Below are positions 49,081-57,588 of a stretch of 64,000 bases of DNA, one piece after another. Each line of letters starts with the position of its first letter. Positions within the stretch are counted from its first letter, which is position 1. The DNA is from WHSW01 sp033856255 (GTDB taxonomy: Bacteria > Actinomycetota > Thermoleophilia > Solirubrobacterales > 70-9). The translations under genes and the position numbers were made by a program. The notes under the pieces were generated by a model, which worked only from the letters and a program-made list of their open reading frames with translations, had not been told where the DNA came from and made no database searches. The stretch spans positions 1 to 64,000 of the forward strand of contig JAWVFH010000002.1 of assembly GCA_033856255.1 (NCBI GenBank), in the 5' to 3' direction.

Positions 49081-49512
49081 CTACGGCGAGTGGTCCGCGG
49101 CACGCCAGCTCAACGCCCGCTCGACCTCGAGCCGCAGCAGCGGCCCGGGCGGCGGCTGGTCTCGGTACGGCGCGTACCTGTTGACCAGCGCCTCGAGGCC
49201 GACGTCGCCCGCTTCCAGGTCGAGCACGTCCACGCTGCCCAGCAGCTGCACCCAGGCGAGCTGCGACCAGTCGTCGTCGTAGACGTCGACGCAGAGCGCC
49301 GCTCGCGGATTGCGGCGCAGGAAGGCGACGCGGGCGGGCTCGGCGGTGCGCTTGGGCTTGGCGTCGATCGCGCTCCAGACGGCGTCTTTGGCGACCGCGA
49401 AGGTGATCGGCAGGACGCGCGGCCTATCTTCATTGTCGAGAAAGGCGAGCCGGGCGACGCGGGCGGTGCCGAGTTGGTCACGCGCCCAGGCGGGTAACTG
49501 CTCGATCGACAC
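49081..49512 (-). CDS. PPOX-class F420-dependent oxidoreductase-like protein
   Basis: The protein has 143 residues, the size of single-domain split-barrel flavin/F420 proteins. LAFLDNEDRPRVLPITF and SAIDAKPKR are typical of PPOX-class proteins, and VAFLRRNPRAALCVDVYDDDW of the actinobacterial F420 subgroup. TACTCT lies 6 nt before the GTG at 49512, which fits leaderless start there. It is divergent from the LLM flavoprotein with 31 bp between starts, so the two F420-type genes share a control region. Confidence 0.85.
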   Translation of the reverse strand: MSIEQLPAWARDQLGTARVARLAFLDNEDRPRVLPITFAVAKDAVWSAIDAKPKRTAEPARVAFLRRNPRAALCVDVYDDDWSQLAWVQLLGSVDVLDLEAGDVGLEALVNRYAPYRDQPPPGPLLRLEVERALSWRAADHSP

Positions 49513-49518
49513 CAGCCG

Positions 49519-49524
49519 AGAGTA
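49519..49524 (-). promoter_or_regulatory. -10 box for a probably leaderless PPOX-class gene
   Basis: TACTCT on the minus strand ends 6 nt before the GTG at 49512. It overlaps the upstream region of the divergent LLM gene, so the promoters may compete. Confidence 0.5.
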
Positions 49525-49543
49525 GGCGAGACAAGGAGCCGAG

Positions 49544-50419
49544 ATGGAGATTGGAATCGGACTGCCGAACGCGGTCCCGGGAACGACCGGCGAGCAGCTC
49601 ACCGAGTGGGCGCGCAACGCCGACCAGGCGGGGTTCTCGACCCTGGGGACGATCGACCGGATCGCCTACCCGAATCTCGAGCCGCTGGTGGCGCTCGCCG
49701 CCGCCGCCGCGGTCACGGATCGGATCAGGCTGGCGACGACGATCCTGATCGCTCCCTACCGGCTCAACGCCGTCCTGCTCGCCAAGCAGGCTGCCTCGAT
49801 CCAGCGGATCTCGAGCGGGAGGATGGTGCTCGGGATCGCGGTCGGCGGGCGCTCCGACGACTACGAGGTCTCCGGCGTCGACTTCGACTCCCGCGGCGGC
49901 GAGAACTTCGAGCGCATGCTGCACACGATCAAGCGGACCTGGGCCGGCTCCGACGCCTCCTCCGGCGCCGCTCACCACATCGGCGTCGGCCCCGACGTCG
50001 CGGCCGACCCGCCGCAGCTGATCATCGGCGGCTCGATCGACGCGGCCTTTCGGCGTGCCGCCGAGTTCGGCGACGGATGGATCGCCGGCGGCGCCCCGCC
50101 CGACGCGTTCGCCGCGGCTCGCGAGAAGTTGCTGGCGACGTGGAAGGAAGCGGGCCGCGAGGGAGAGCCGAAGACGATGGCCCTCGCCTACTTCTCGCTC
50201 GGCGAGAGCGGCGAGCAGAACGCGAACGCCTATCTCACGGACTACTACGCCTGGCTCGGCGACTACGCCGAGGGGATCGCGCAGAGCGCCGCCAAGGACG
50301 CCGACACCGTGCGCGCCTACAACCGGGCGTTCAGCGAGGCCGGCTGTGACGAGCTGATCTGGTTCCCCACCTCGACGGACACCCGGCAGGTCGACCTGCT
50401 TGCGGAGGCGGCGCTCTAG
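49544..50419 (+). CDS. LLM-class flavin/F420-dependent oxidoreductase
   Basis: The protein has 291 residues, a bacterial luciferase-like barrel. IGIGLPNAVPG opens the first strand, RIRLATTILIAPYR and GRMVLGIAVGGRSDDYEVSG are the typical LLM strands, and PPQLIIGGSIDAAFRRAAEFGDGWI is the late barrel motif (given here in part as FGDGWIAGG). Such enzymes use F420 or FMN for monooxygenation or hydride transfer. The substrate is unknown. AAGGAG lies 5 nt before the ATG. Confidence 0.9.
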   Translation: MEIGIGLPNAVPGTTGEQLTEWARNADQAGFSTLGTIDRIAYPNLEPLVALAAAAAVTDRIRLATTILIAPYRLNAVLLAKQAASIQRISSGRMVLGIAVGGRSDDYEVSGVDFDSRGGENFERMLHTIKRTWAGSDASSGAAHHIGVGPDVAADPPQLIIGGSIDAAFRRAAEFGDGWIAGGAPPDAFAAAREKLLATWKEAGREGEPKTMALAYFSLGESGEQNANAYLTDYYAWLGDYAEGIAQSAAKDADTVRAYNRAFSEAGCDELIWFPTSTDTRQVDLLAEAAL

Positions 50420-50423
50420 GAGC

Positions 50424-51218
50424 TCAGCCCGGCGGCGGTCCGAAGCCCGCCCTCTGCAGCATCTGGGCACCCTTGCCGTGCAGTTGATCGTCGAGGAAGT
50501 GCTGCGCGCCCGCCGGATTCTCGGACCCTTCCACCACGGCTCCCGCGTAGACGACCTCCGGGCGCAGGCGGGCGGGGAGCTCGATCGCCCGGAGCTTGCC
50601 CCCGGTCGCCTTCACATCGGTGGCGTAGACCAAGCCCGCGTCGGCGCGGCCCTGCGTCAGCTTGAGCACGATCCCGTTGTTGGTCGACTCCTCCGAGCTG
50701 ACGTTGGCGAGGATCGCCTGCGACTCCGCGTCCGGGAGTCCCGAGAGCGCCTCACGGGCATAGTCGCCGACGGGCAGCCCCTCTTGGCCGATCGCGACCC
50801 TGACCCCGTCCGCGGTCAGATCGTCGAGCGACTCGATTTTCGAGTCCTTCGGCACGGCGAGCACGAGCTCGTCGGTGGCGAACGGCACCGGCTCCTGGAC
50901 GAGGCCGTCGTCGAACAGGCCGTCCGGGAGCGAGGTGTCGTCGGCCACGTACAGGTCCGGCTTGTTGCCGGCGCGGATCTGGTCGGCATGGAAGTCGGAG
51001 CCGGCGAACGAAATCTGCGTGTTGAGCTTGGCGGAGGACGCGTAGGCGTTGAACGGCTTGTCGAGCGGCGTGGGCGCGGCGACGGTGATCGTCGCGCTGT
51101 GAACGAACGGCCCAGGGCCGGGCGACTCCACCGGCGTGGAATCGCCGCAACCCGCCGCTGCCAGGGCGCCGAGCGCGGCCAGCAGGAGGGCGGCCAAGCG
51201 CATCATCGCGGGCGCCAT
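50424..51218 (-). CDS. modA: Molybdate ABC transporter substrate-binding lipoprotein
   Basis: The protein has 264 residues with a lipobox AAAGC near residue 24. The type II binding-protein fold has the molybdate motifs AAPTPLDKPFNAY, FAGSDF and ADVGLVYATD-like (here DAGLVYATDV). The conserved serine that ModA uses in its ASLT motif is less clear, so sulfate or another oxyanion is possible. No modB or modC gene is next to it. It starts 1 nt after the glyS stop and is probably transcribed with it. An ATG at 51203 is an alternative start. Confidence 0.85.
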   Translation of the reverse strand: MAPAMMRLAALLLAALGALAAAGCGDSTPVESPGPGPFVHSATITVAAPTPLDKPFNAYASSAKLNTQISFAGSDFHADQIRAGNKPDLYVADDTSLPDGLFDDGLVQEPVPFATDELVLAVPKDSKIESLDDLTADGVRVAIGQEGLPVGDYAREALSGLPDAESQAILANVSSEESTNNGIVLKLTQGRADAGLVYATDVKATGGKLRAIELPARLRPEVVYAGAVVEGSENPAGAQHFLDDQLHGKGAQMLQRAGFGPPPG

Positions 51219-51219
51219 C

Positions 51220-52590
51220 TCAGCCCTTCGGGCTCCGCCAGGGCTCGCCGAGCGCAGCCTCCAGCGCGTCGGCCAGACCCTCGGCGGCGACCCGCGTCTG
51301 CTCGAGCGAGTCGCGCTCGCGCAGGGTCACGGTGCCGTCCTCCATCGTCTGGCCGTCGACCGTGATCCCCCAGGGCGTGCCGATCTCGTCCTGGCGGCGG
51401 TAGCGCTTGCCAATCGAGCCGCCCTCGTCGTACTCGGTCGTGATCCGGTGGCGCAGCGAGTCGAAGATCTCGCGGGCGCGTTCGGGCATCCCGTCGCGCG
51501 AGACCAGCGGCAGCACCGCCGCCTTCACCGGGGCCAGCTTCGGGTGCAGCCGCAGCACCGTGCGCTGGCGGCCCTCGACCTCCTCGGTGTCGTAGGCGTC
51601 GACGATGAAGGCGAGCAGGGCCCGGTCGACGCCGGCCGCCGGCTCGATCACGTACGGGACGTAGGCCTCCTTGGTCTGCTGGTCGAAGTACTCGAGCTTC
51701 TCGCCCGAGTGCTCGGCGTGCTGGGTGAGGTCGAAGTTGCCGCGGTTGGCGATCCCCTCGAGCTCGGAGAAGCCCATCGGGAAACGGAACTCGATGTCCG
51801 AGGTCGCGCTCGAGTAGTGCGACAGCTCGTCGGCGCCGTGGGCGCGCAGGATCAGGTTGTCGGGGCGGATCCCGAGCTCGGTGTACCAGCGCATCCGCTC
51901 GCCGAGCCAGTGCTCGTGCCAGCGTTCCGCCTCGTCCGGGGGGACGAAGAACTCCATCTCCATCTGCTCGAACTCGCGGGTGCGGAAGACGAAGTTGCCG
52001 GGCGTGATCTCGTTGCGGAAGGACTTGCCGATCTGCGCGATCCCGAACGGCGGCTTCTTGCGCGCGAACTGGAGCACGTTCTTGAAGTTGACGAAGATCC
52101 CCTGCGCGGTCTCCGGGCGCAGGTAGGCGACCGAGGCCGAGTCGCGCACCGGGCCGACGTGGGTCTCGAACATGAGGTTGAACTCGCGCGCCTCGGTGAG
52201 CTCGCAGTCGGGTCCCTGGCCGGCGAGCTTCGACGGCTTCTGACCGCAGCTCGAGCTCTCCAGATGGTCGGCGCGAAAGCGCAGCTTGCAGGTCTTGCAG
52301 TCGACCATCGGGTCGGTGAACCCGGCCAGGTGCCCCGACGCCTCCCAGACCCGGGGGTGCTGGATGATCGCCGAGTCGATCGCGACGATGTCGTCGCGGT
52401 CCTGCAGCATCGCCCGCCACCACTCGGCCTTGACGTTGTTCTTCAGCAGCACCCCGTAGTGGCCGTAGTCGTAGGTCGACCCGACCCCCCCGTAGATCTC
52501 CGACGAGGGAAAGATGAAGCCGCGGCGCTTGCACAGCGCGACGATCTCATCCAGGCTCGGGCCCGCTTCAGTGTCCGGTGTCGCCGACAT
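51220..52590 (-). CDS. glyS: Glycine--tRNA ligase, single-chain dimeric type
   Basis: The protein has 456 residues of the eukaryote/archaea-like alpha2 class II type. FIFPSSEIYGG and YDYGHYGVLLKNN are N-terminal signatures; CKTC with a later CG forms the zinc site; FRNEITPGNFVFRTREFEQ is class II motif 2 (seen here in part as FRNEITPGNF). It charges tRNA-Gly. Its start is 23 bp from the divergent fmdB-like gene, and TATGCC lies 5 nt before the ATG. Confidence 0.96.
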   Translation of the reverse strand: MSATPDTEAGPSLDEIVALCKRRGFIFPSSEIYGGVGSTYDYGHYGVLLKNNVKAEWWRAMLQDRDDIVAIDSAIIQHPRVWEASGHLAGFTDPMVDCKTCKLRFRADHLESSSCGQKPSKLAGQGPDCELTEAREFNLMFETHVGPVRDSASVAYLRPETAQGIFVNFKNVLQFARKKPPFGIAQIGKSFRNEITPGNFVFRTREFEQMEMEFFVPPDEAERWHEHWLGERMRWYTELGIRPDNLILRAHGADELSHYSSATSDIEFRFPMGFSELEGIANRGNFDLTQHAEHSGEKLEYFDQQTKEAYVPYVIEPAAGVDRALLAFIVDAYDTEEVEGRQRTVLRLHPKLAPVKAAVLPLVSRDGMPERAREIFDSLRHRITTEYDEGGSIGKRYRRQDEIGTPWGITVDGQTMEDGTVTLRERDSLEQTRVAAEGLADALEAALGEPWRSPKG

Positions 52591-52613
52591 CGATCGGCAT
52601 ACTTGCAGCCGCC

Positions 52614-52946
52614 ATGCCGATCTACGAGTACCGGTGCCCGGACGGCCACACCTTCGAGGTCTTCCAGTCGATGTCCGACGACCCGGTCACGACCTGCGAG
52701 GTCTGCGGCAAGCCGGTCGAGCGCGTCTTTCACCCGATCGCCGTCCACTTCAAGGGCTCGGGCTTCTACACGACCGACTACGCGAAGAAGGGCGCGACGA
52801 ACAGCAGCGGCACCAAGCAGGGCGAGTCGAAGTCGGAGTCCAAGTCGGAGTCGAAGTCCGATTCGAGCTCGAGCTCGAGCTCCGATTCGAAGAGCTCGTC
52901 GAGCAGCGAGAAGAAGAGCAGTAAGGGCGGCAGCTCCGGCGACTGA
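52614..52946 (+). CDS. FmdB-type zinc-ribbon protein with Ser/Lys-rich tail
   Basis: The protein has 110 residues. The N-terminal 45 residues are the FmdB/CxxC_CxxC zinc ribbon: YEYRCPDGHTFEVFQ, then CEVCGKPVERVF (the first pair reads C-PDGH rather than CxxC). The middle GSGFYTTDY is typical for the family. From about 66 the protein is almost only Ser, Lys, Glu and Asp, with repeats of KSES, and is disordered. A frame from 52578 exists but the ATG at 52614 fits MPIYEY. Confidence 0.88.
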   Translation: MPIYEYRCPDGHTFEVFQSMSDDPVTTCEVCGKPVERVFHPIAVHFKGSGFYTTDYAKKGATNSSGTKQGESKSESKSESKSDSSSSSSSDSKSSSSSEKKSSKGGSSGD

Positions 52947-52987
52947 CCGGCAGACCCACCCCTACCTGCCCCGTGCTGCCCCGGCCC

Positions 52988-54199
52988 CTAGCTCTGCGGG
53001 CAGTTGGGGCTGCGCGGCGGCTTGTGGCCGAGCAGCTTCTCGGCGGCTCGCACGCACTCCTCGGGCGAGACGACCAGGTTGCCCGCCCCGGTGGTCGAGG
53101 ACGGCTTGAGCACGTCGGCGCCCCCTCCGCCCCCGGTCGCCGCCGAGATCGCCAGCTGAGGCATCGCCAGCGCGCCCATGCTGGAGACCATCACCTTGGG
53201 CGCGTTCCAGGCGATCAACGGGCCCTTGAGGAAGTTCAGCGGCAGGCTGGTGACGCTGGTCAGCTTGCTGCGGATCCCGTCCAGGATCAGCTGCTGGAAC
53301 TGCGCCCGCTCGATGTCGGTGCCCGCGAAGGGGCCCGATCCGCAGGTGTTCTCCCGCGTGCGGGCGAGGGTGATCGCCTGGAAGCCGTCGAGGTCGTTCT
53401 CGCCCGCCTTCAGGTTCAGGTTGAAGGCGCCGCCGGAGACGCTCGAGCAGACGTCGTTGGGCAGATCGACTGTGATCCCGCCGATCGAGTCGATGAAGCT
53501 GCGAAAGCCGTCGAAGTCGATGATCGCCACCTGGTCGACGTCGAGGCCGAGCAGCCCCTCGACGGTGCGCACGGCGAGCTTCGCTCCCCCCGAGGCGTAG
53601 GCGGAGTTGATCTTCTGCGGCCCCTGTCCGGGGACCTCGGCGAGCGTGTCGCGTGGGATCGAGAGCTTGCGCAGGGTGCCGGCCCCGGCCCGGACGAGCA
53701 TGATCGTGTCTGAGCGGTAGGGGCCGTGCTTGCAGTTGTTGTCGGTCGGGCGGCCGCTGTTGATCGCCTCGATGCAGTTCTGGGTCTCCGACTCGTCGGG
53801 ACCGGCGAACGCCCCCGAGCGCACGTCAGTGCCGAGCACCAGGATCGTCTGGCCGCCGATCAGGAACGGCCCCCCGTCGAGGACGCTGTCGACGCCATCG
53901 GCGAGCTTGCCCTTCTGGATCTGCGAGGAGACCATGAAGGCGACGAAGCTGAGCGCGATCCAGCCGAGGGCGAAGATCCCGGCCCACTTCAGGATCCGCC
54001 GCCACAGTGGCTGCTCGCCGGGCATCCCCGGCGACTTCGGCGGCTTCGTCCCGTCGCCCCCGCGGCCGAGCTTGCCGCCCAGCCCGGAGAGGTCGGGCTT
54101 GCGGATCCGATCGCGCAGGCTCGGCCTCGACTTGTAGACCGTGTAGTCGGGCGGCTCCTCGCGCGGCGGCCGCTCAGGCTTATCCCCGGATTCAGGCAT
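52988..54199 (-). CDS. LytR-CpsA-Psr family cell-wall glycopolymer ligase
   Basis: The protein has 403 residues. A proline/charged cytoplasmic part (about 1-68), one membrane helix (about 72-95) and the LCP domain outside. Motifs ILVLGTDVRSG, RSDTIMLVRAG, LSIPRDTLAEVPG, KINSAYA and LARTREN hold the arginines and aspartates that bind the polyprenyl diphosphate. LCP enzymes attach teichoic acid, arabinogalactan or similar polymers to peptidoglycan. It is divergent from the ROK gene. Confidence 0.95.
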   Translation of the reverse strand: MPESGDKPERPPREEPPDYTVYKSRPSLRDRIRKPDLSGLGGKLGRGGDGTKPPKSPGMPGEQPLWRRILKWAGIFALGWIALSFVAFMVSSQIQKGKLADGVDSVLDGGPFLIGGQTILVLGTDVRSGAFAGPDESETQNCIEAINSGRPTDNNCKHGPYRSDTIMLVRAGAGTLRKLSIPRDTLAEVPGQGPQKINSAYASGGAKLAVRTVEGLLGLDVDQVAIIDFDGFRSFIDSIGGITVDLPNDVCSSVSGGAFNLNLKAGENDLDGFQAITLARTRENTCGSGPFAGTDIERAQFQQLILDGIRSKLTSVTSLPLNFLKGPLIAWNAPKVMVSSMGALAMPQLAISAATGGGGGADVLKPSSTTGAGNLVVSPEECVRAAEKLLGHKPPRSPNCPQS

Positions 54200-54250
54200 G
54201 AGCTATCAATACCGCATGGCCTTCGGAGAATCCTGCAAAGCGGCTCCTAA

Positions 54251-55195
54251 GTGAGGGCTGCGATCGGTGCGGATCTCGGGGGCACGAAGATGGCCGTCGG
54301 GGTTATCGACTCCGACCAGAGCGTCCTCCATCGCGGCACCGAGCCGACCACCGGCCTGACCCTGGATCTGCTGCTCGAGACGCTCGAGCGGGAGCTGCGC
54401 GACGGGCTCGAGGCGTGCCCGGAGGTCGAGGCGATCGGGGTCGGGATCCCGGCGACGATGCAGCACGACGCCGGGATCGCGATTCACGCGGTCAACCTGC
54501 CGTTCGTCAACGTCCCGGTCCGCGAGCTGATCTCGGAGCGCTTCCACCTGCCGGTGTTCGTCGACAACGACGCCAACCTGGCGGCGCTCGCCGAGCAGCG
54601 CTTCGGCGCCGGCCGCCAAGCCCGCAACATGGTCCTGCTGACGATCGGGACCGGGATCGGCGGCGGCCTGGTGCTGAACGGCGAGCTCTACCGGGGGACG
54701 ACCGGGGCGGGCGCCGAGCTCGGCCACATGGTGATCGACGAGAACGGCCCTCCCTGCCAGGGGAACTGCCCGAACCACGGCTGCGTGGAGGCGTTCGCCT
54801 CCGGCACGGCGCTGGGCCGCGCCGGGCGCCTCGCCGCCGAGCGGGATCCCGATTCGGCCCTCGGCCGGGCGCTTGCGGCGGGCGACGAGGTCACCGGCAA
54901 GACGGTCACGGACGCCGCTCTCGCGGGCGATCGGGCGGCGGTCGAGGTGGTCGGCGAGATCGGCGGCCACCTGGGCGTCGCGCTGGCGAGCTACGCGAAC
55001 ATCTTCGAGCCCGACGTGATCGTGATCGGGGGCGGAGTGAGCGCCGCGGGCGAGCTCCTGCTCGGGCCGGCCCGCCAGCAGGTCCGCGACCGTGCCCTGG
55101 CGCCGATGAACGAGACCCCGGTCCTCGCCGCAGCGCTCGGCCCCGACGCGGGGATGATCGGCGCGGCCGCGATGGCGTTGGAAGGGACCTCCTGA
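54251..55195 (+). CDS. ROK-family sugar kinase, glucokinase-like
   Basis: The protein has 314 residues. GADLGGTKMAVGVID is the phosphate-binding loop, FVDNDANLAALAEQ holds the catalytic aspartate, GTGIGGGLVLNG follows, and the ROK zinc motif is visible as GHMVIDENGPPCQGNCPNHGCVEAFAS in pieces (CQGNC and GCVEAF). It likely phosphorylates glucose or an amino sugar. There is no N-terminal winged helix, so it is a kinase rather than a repressor. The GTG start lacks a good ribosome site. Its stop overlaps rsmI (TGATG). Confidence 0.93.
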   Translation: MRAAIGADLGGTKMAVGVIDSDQSVLHRGTEPTTGLTLDLLLETLERELRDGLEACPEVEAIGVGIPATMQHDAGIAIHAVNLPFVNVPVRELISERFHLPVFVDNDANLAALAEQRFGAGRQARNMVLLTIGTGIGGGLVLNGELYRGTTGAGAELGHMVIDENGPPCQGNCPNHGCVEAFASGTALGRAGRLAAERDPDSALGRALAAGDEVTGKTVTDAALAGDRAAVEVVGEIGGHLGVALASYANIFEPDVIVIGGGVSAAGELLLGPARQQVRDRALAPMNETPVLAAALGPDAGMIGAAAMALEGTS

Positions 55196-56022
55196 TGTCG
55201 GGCCGGCTGACCGTCTGCCCGACCCCGATCGGCAACCTCGAGGACCTGAGCCCGCGGGCGGCGCGGGCGCTCGAGGACGCGGACATGGTCGCCTGCGAGG
55301 ACACGAGGCGGGCGGGCCGCCTCTACGAGCGGCTCGAGCTGCGCCGTCCGCGCTTCGTCTCCTACCACGAGCAGAACGAGGTGGAGCGCTCGCGCCAGCT
55401 GGTCGCCCAGATCGAGCGCGGGGCGAGGGTGGCGCTGATCTCCGACGCCGGCACGCCGCTGATCTCCGATCCGGGCTATCGCCTCGTGCGCGCCTGCATC
55501 GACCGCGGGCTCGAGGTCGAGGTCCTGCCCGGGCCGTCGGCGGTGACCACGGCGCTGGTCGCCTCCGGGCTGCCCGCGGACCGCTGGCGCTTCGAGGGCT
55601 TCCTGCCGCGCCGCGCGGGCGAGCTCGAGCGGGTGCTGAGCTCGCTCGAGACCGTGGTCGCGTTCGAGTCTCCCCGGCGCCTGCCGGCATCGCTCTCGGC
55701 GCTTGCGGCCCTGGCGCCCGACCGCGAGGCCGCGGTCTGCCGCGAGCTGACCAAGCTTCACGAGGAGGTCGCGCGGGGCACCCTGGGCGAGCTCGCGCGC
55801 CGCTTTCGCGACGAGGCGAAGGGGGAGATCGTCGTCGTCATCGCCCCGGCCTCGTCGGCGCGCGCGGCGGACGCCGACGTCGGCTTTGCCGTCGACGCGC
55901 TGCGCCGTCTGGTGCAGTCGGGCGCCCGCCCGCGCGCCGCCGCGAGCGTCGTCGCCGCGCTCACCGGCACCCGCGCCAACGACCTCTATCGCGGCCTCAC
56001 CGGCCGCGATCCGCGCGAGTAA
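55195..56022 (+). CDS. rsmI: 16S rRNA (cytidine1402-2'-O)-methyltransferase
   Basis: The protein has 275 residues. TVCPTPIGNLEDLSPRA, ACEDTRRAGRL, SYHEQNE, LISDAGTPLISDPGYRLV and LPGPSAVTTALVASGLP are the complete family signature. It methylates the ribose of C1402 in 16S rRNA with S-adenosylmethionine. The start is coupled to the ROK kinase stop. It is the last gene before the mce cluster. Confidence 0.97.
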   Translation: MSGRLTVCPTPIGNLEDLSPRAARALEDADMVACEDTRRAGRLYERLELRRPRFVSYHEQNEVERSRQLVAQIERGARVALISDAGTPLISDPGYRLVRACIDRGLEVEVLPGPSAVTTALVASGLPADRWRFEGFLPRRAGELERVLSSLETVVAFESPRRLPASLSALAALAPDREAAVCRELTKLHEEVARGTLGELARRFRDEAKGEIVVVIAPASSARAADADVGFAVDALRRLVQSGARPRAAASVVAALTGTRANDLYRGLTGRDPRE

Positions 56023-56081
56023 CGCTTTCTGAGCATCGCGTTAACCCTTCGCGCCGGTTTCGCTACGCCTCCGTAAGCGAT

Positions 56082-56087
56082 TAGGAT
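56082..56087 (+). promoter_or_regulatory. Candidate -10 box upstream of the mce cluster
   Basis: TAGGAT lies 74 nt before the GTG of the first mce gene in the 138-bp gap after rsmI. TTCGCT at 56059-56064 sits at a 17-nt spacing. GGGAGGAAAGGAAG at 56119-56132 looks like a ribosome site but has no start codon at a suitable distance, so the 5' leader may be regulatory. Confidence 0.35.
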
Positions 56088-56160
56088 GCCCCGCGGGTAG
56101 AGATCGGTCGAGGATGCCGTGGGAGGAAAGGAAGCCTCTTAACGGAAACGCACGAAGCGA

Positions 56161-57588
56161 GTGGTCAGAGAGGAGTCAGGCGCGCGCCGTCCCGGAGTGC
56201 AGGGAGAGTCACCCGATAGCGGAGGATCGCGGCGAGTGCTGGCGCGCATCGCCGGATTCGGCGCCCTGATTCTCGGTGTCGTTCTCGTCGCCATGGTCCT
56301 CTTCGGCGGCGACTCCGGCGTCACCTACAAGCTCCTCTTCCAGACCGGCGGCCAACTCGTACCCGGCAACCAGGTTCTCGTCGGGGGCCAGCCGATCGGC
56401 ACCGTCGACTCGATCTCGCTCACCGACGACGCCCAGGCCCAGGTCGACATCACCGTCGACGAGCCTCTGCACGAGGGGACGACCGCAACCGTCCGCGCGA
56501 CCTCGCTTTCCGGGATCGCCAACCGCTACATCTCGATCGCACCGGGGCCCAACTCCTCGCCCGAGATCCCGGCCGACAGCACGCTGCCGGCGGACAAGAC
56601 GACCTCGCCGGTCGACCTCGACCAGCTCTTCGACACGCTCAACGCACGCACGCGCACGGGCCTGCAGGACTTCATCCAGGGCCAGGCCGCCGTGTACAGC
56701 GGCAATACCGACGCGGCCCGCGCGACCTACAAGTACTTCGCCCCCAGCCTGCAGGAGAGCACGCAGCTGTTCGCCGAGCTGAACCAGGACCAGGCGATGC
56801 TGAGCCGCTTCCTGGTCGCCGGCTCGCAGGTGTTCCGGACGATCTCCAGTCGCAGCGACGACCTCTCCGCACTGACCTCGAACGCGAACCAGGCCTTCGG
56901 CGCGATCGCACGCGAGAACACGGCCTTCAACCAGACCCTGATCGACCTGCCGCCGGCGATGCGCCAGGCGAACACGACGTTCGTCAACCTGCGCGCGGCG
57001 CTCGACGACCTCCAGCCCCTGATCGACGACACCGGCCGGGTGGCGCCTGAGCTGGCGCCGTTCCTGGCCAAGCTGCGGCCCGTGATCCGCTCCTCGCTGC
57101 CGGTCCTCAGCAACATCACGGTCAGCCTCTCCCGCTCGGGTCCCAACAACGACCTCGCCGACTCGCTGCGCTCGCTGCCCGTGGTCGCAAAGCGGGCGCA
57201 GAAGGCCGTCAACCCGACCCTGCAGGCGCTCTCCCAGTCCCAGCACCTGGTCGAGTTCGCCCGCCCGTACGCCCCCGACGTGTTCGCCGCGCTCGGCAAG
57301 CTCGGCACCGCCGCCGGTTTCTACGACCTCAACGGCCACTATCTGCGCGGGCAGCCGGCGGCCGGAAACGTGTTCAAGTACAACGACGCGACGGGCGCGC
57401 TCGAGCCGATCACGCTGAGCCAGCAGTACGACGCCTTCGCGGCGATGGGGCTGGGCCCGTTCGTCCGCTGTCCGGGCGCCGCCACGCAGCCCAACGCCGG
57501 CTGGCCGAGCCCGACCGACCATCCGTTCACCGACGATGGTGCCCTCAACGGCGAGTGCGACGCGGCCCAGGTACCGCCGGGGCCATGA
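56161..57588 (+). CDS. Mce/MlaD-family protein, first of six
   Basis: The protein has 475 residues. One membrane helix (about 36-56), an MCE domain (about 60-140) with QLVPGNQVLVGGQPIGTV, then a long helical region (about 165-360) and a C-terminal part with two cysteines (RCPGAA and GECDA). Mce proteins form hexameric, tube-like assemblies that carry lipids to a YrbE/Mkl ABC importer. The start is uncertain: GTG at 56161 has no ribosome site; GTG at 56197 is an alternative. It overlaps the next gene by 4 nt. Confidence 0.9.
   Translation: MVREESGARRPGVQGESPDSGGSRRVLARIAGFGALILGVVLVAMVLFGGDSGVTYKLLFQTGGQLVPGNQVLVGGQPIGTVDSISLTDDAQAQVDITVDEPLHEGTTATVRATSLSGIANRYISIAPGPNSSPEIPADSTLPADKTTSPVDLDQLFDTLNARTRTGLQDFIQGQAAVYSGNTDAARATYKYFAPSLQESTQLFAELNQDQAMLSRFLVAGSQVFRTISSRSDDLSALTSNANQAFGAIARENTAFNQTLIDLPPAMRQANTTFVNLRAALDDLQPLIDDTGRVAPELAPFLAKLRPVIRSSLPVLSNITVSLSRSGPNNDLADSLRSLPVVAKRAQKAVNPTLQALSQSQHLVEFARPYAPDVFAALGKLGTAAGFYDLNGHYLRGQPAAGNVFKYNDATGALEPITLSQQYDAFAAMGLGPFVRCPGAATQPNAGWPSPTDHPFTDDGALNGECDAAQVPPGP

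Noticed and set aside
52800..52930. Simple repeat in the FmdB-like gene as a mobile or CRISPR-like repeat
   Set aside because: It is low-complexity Ser/Lys/Glu coding sequence in one frame, without regular spacers.
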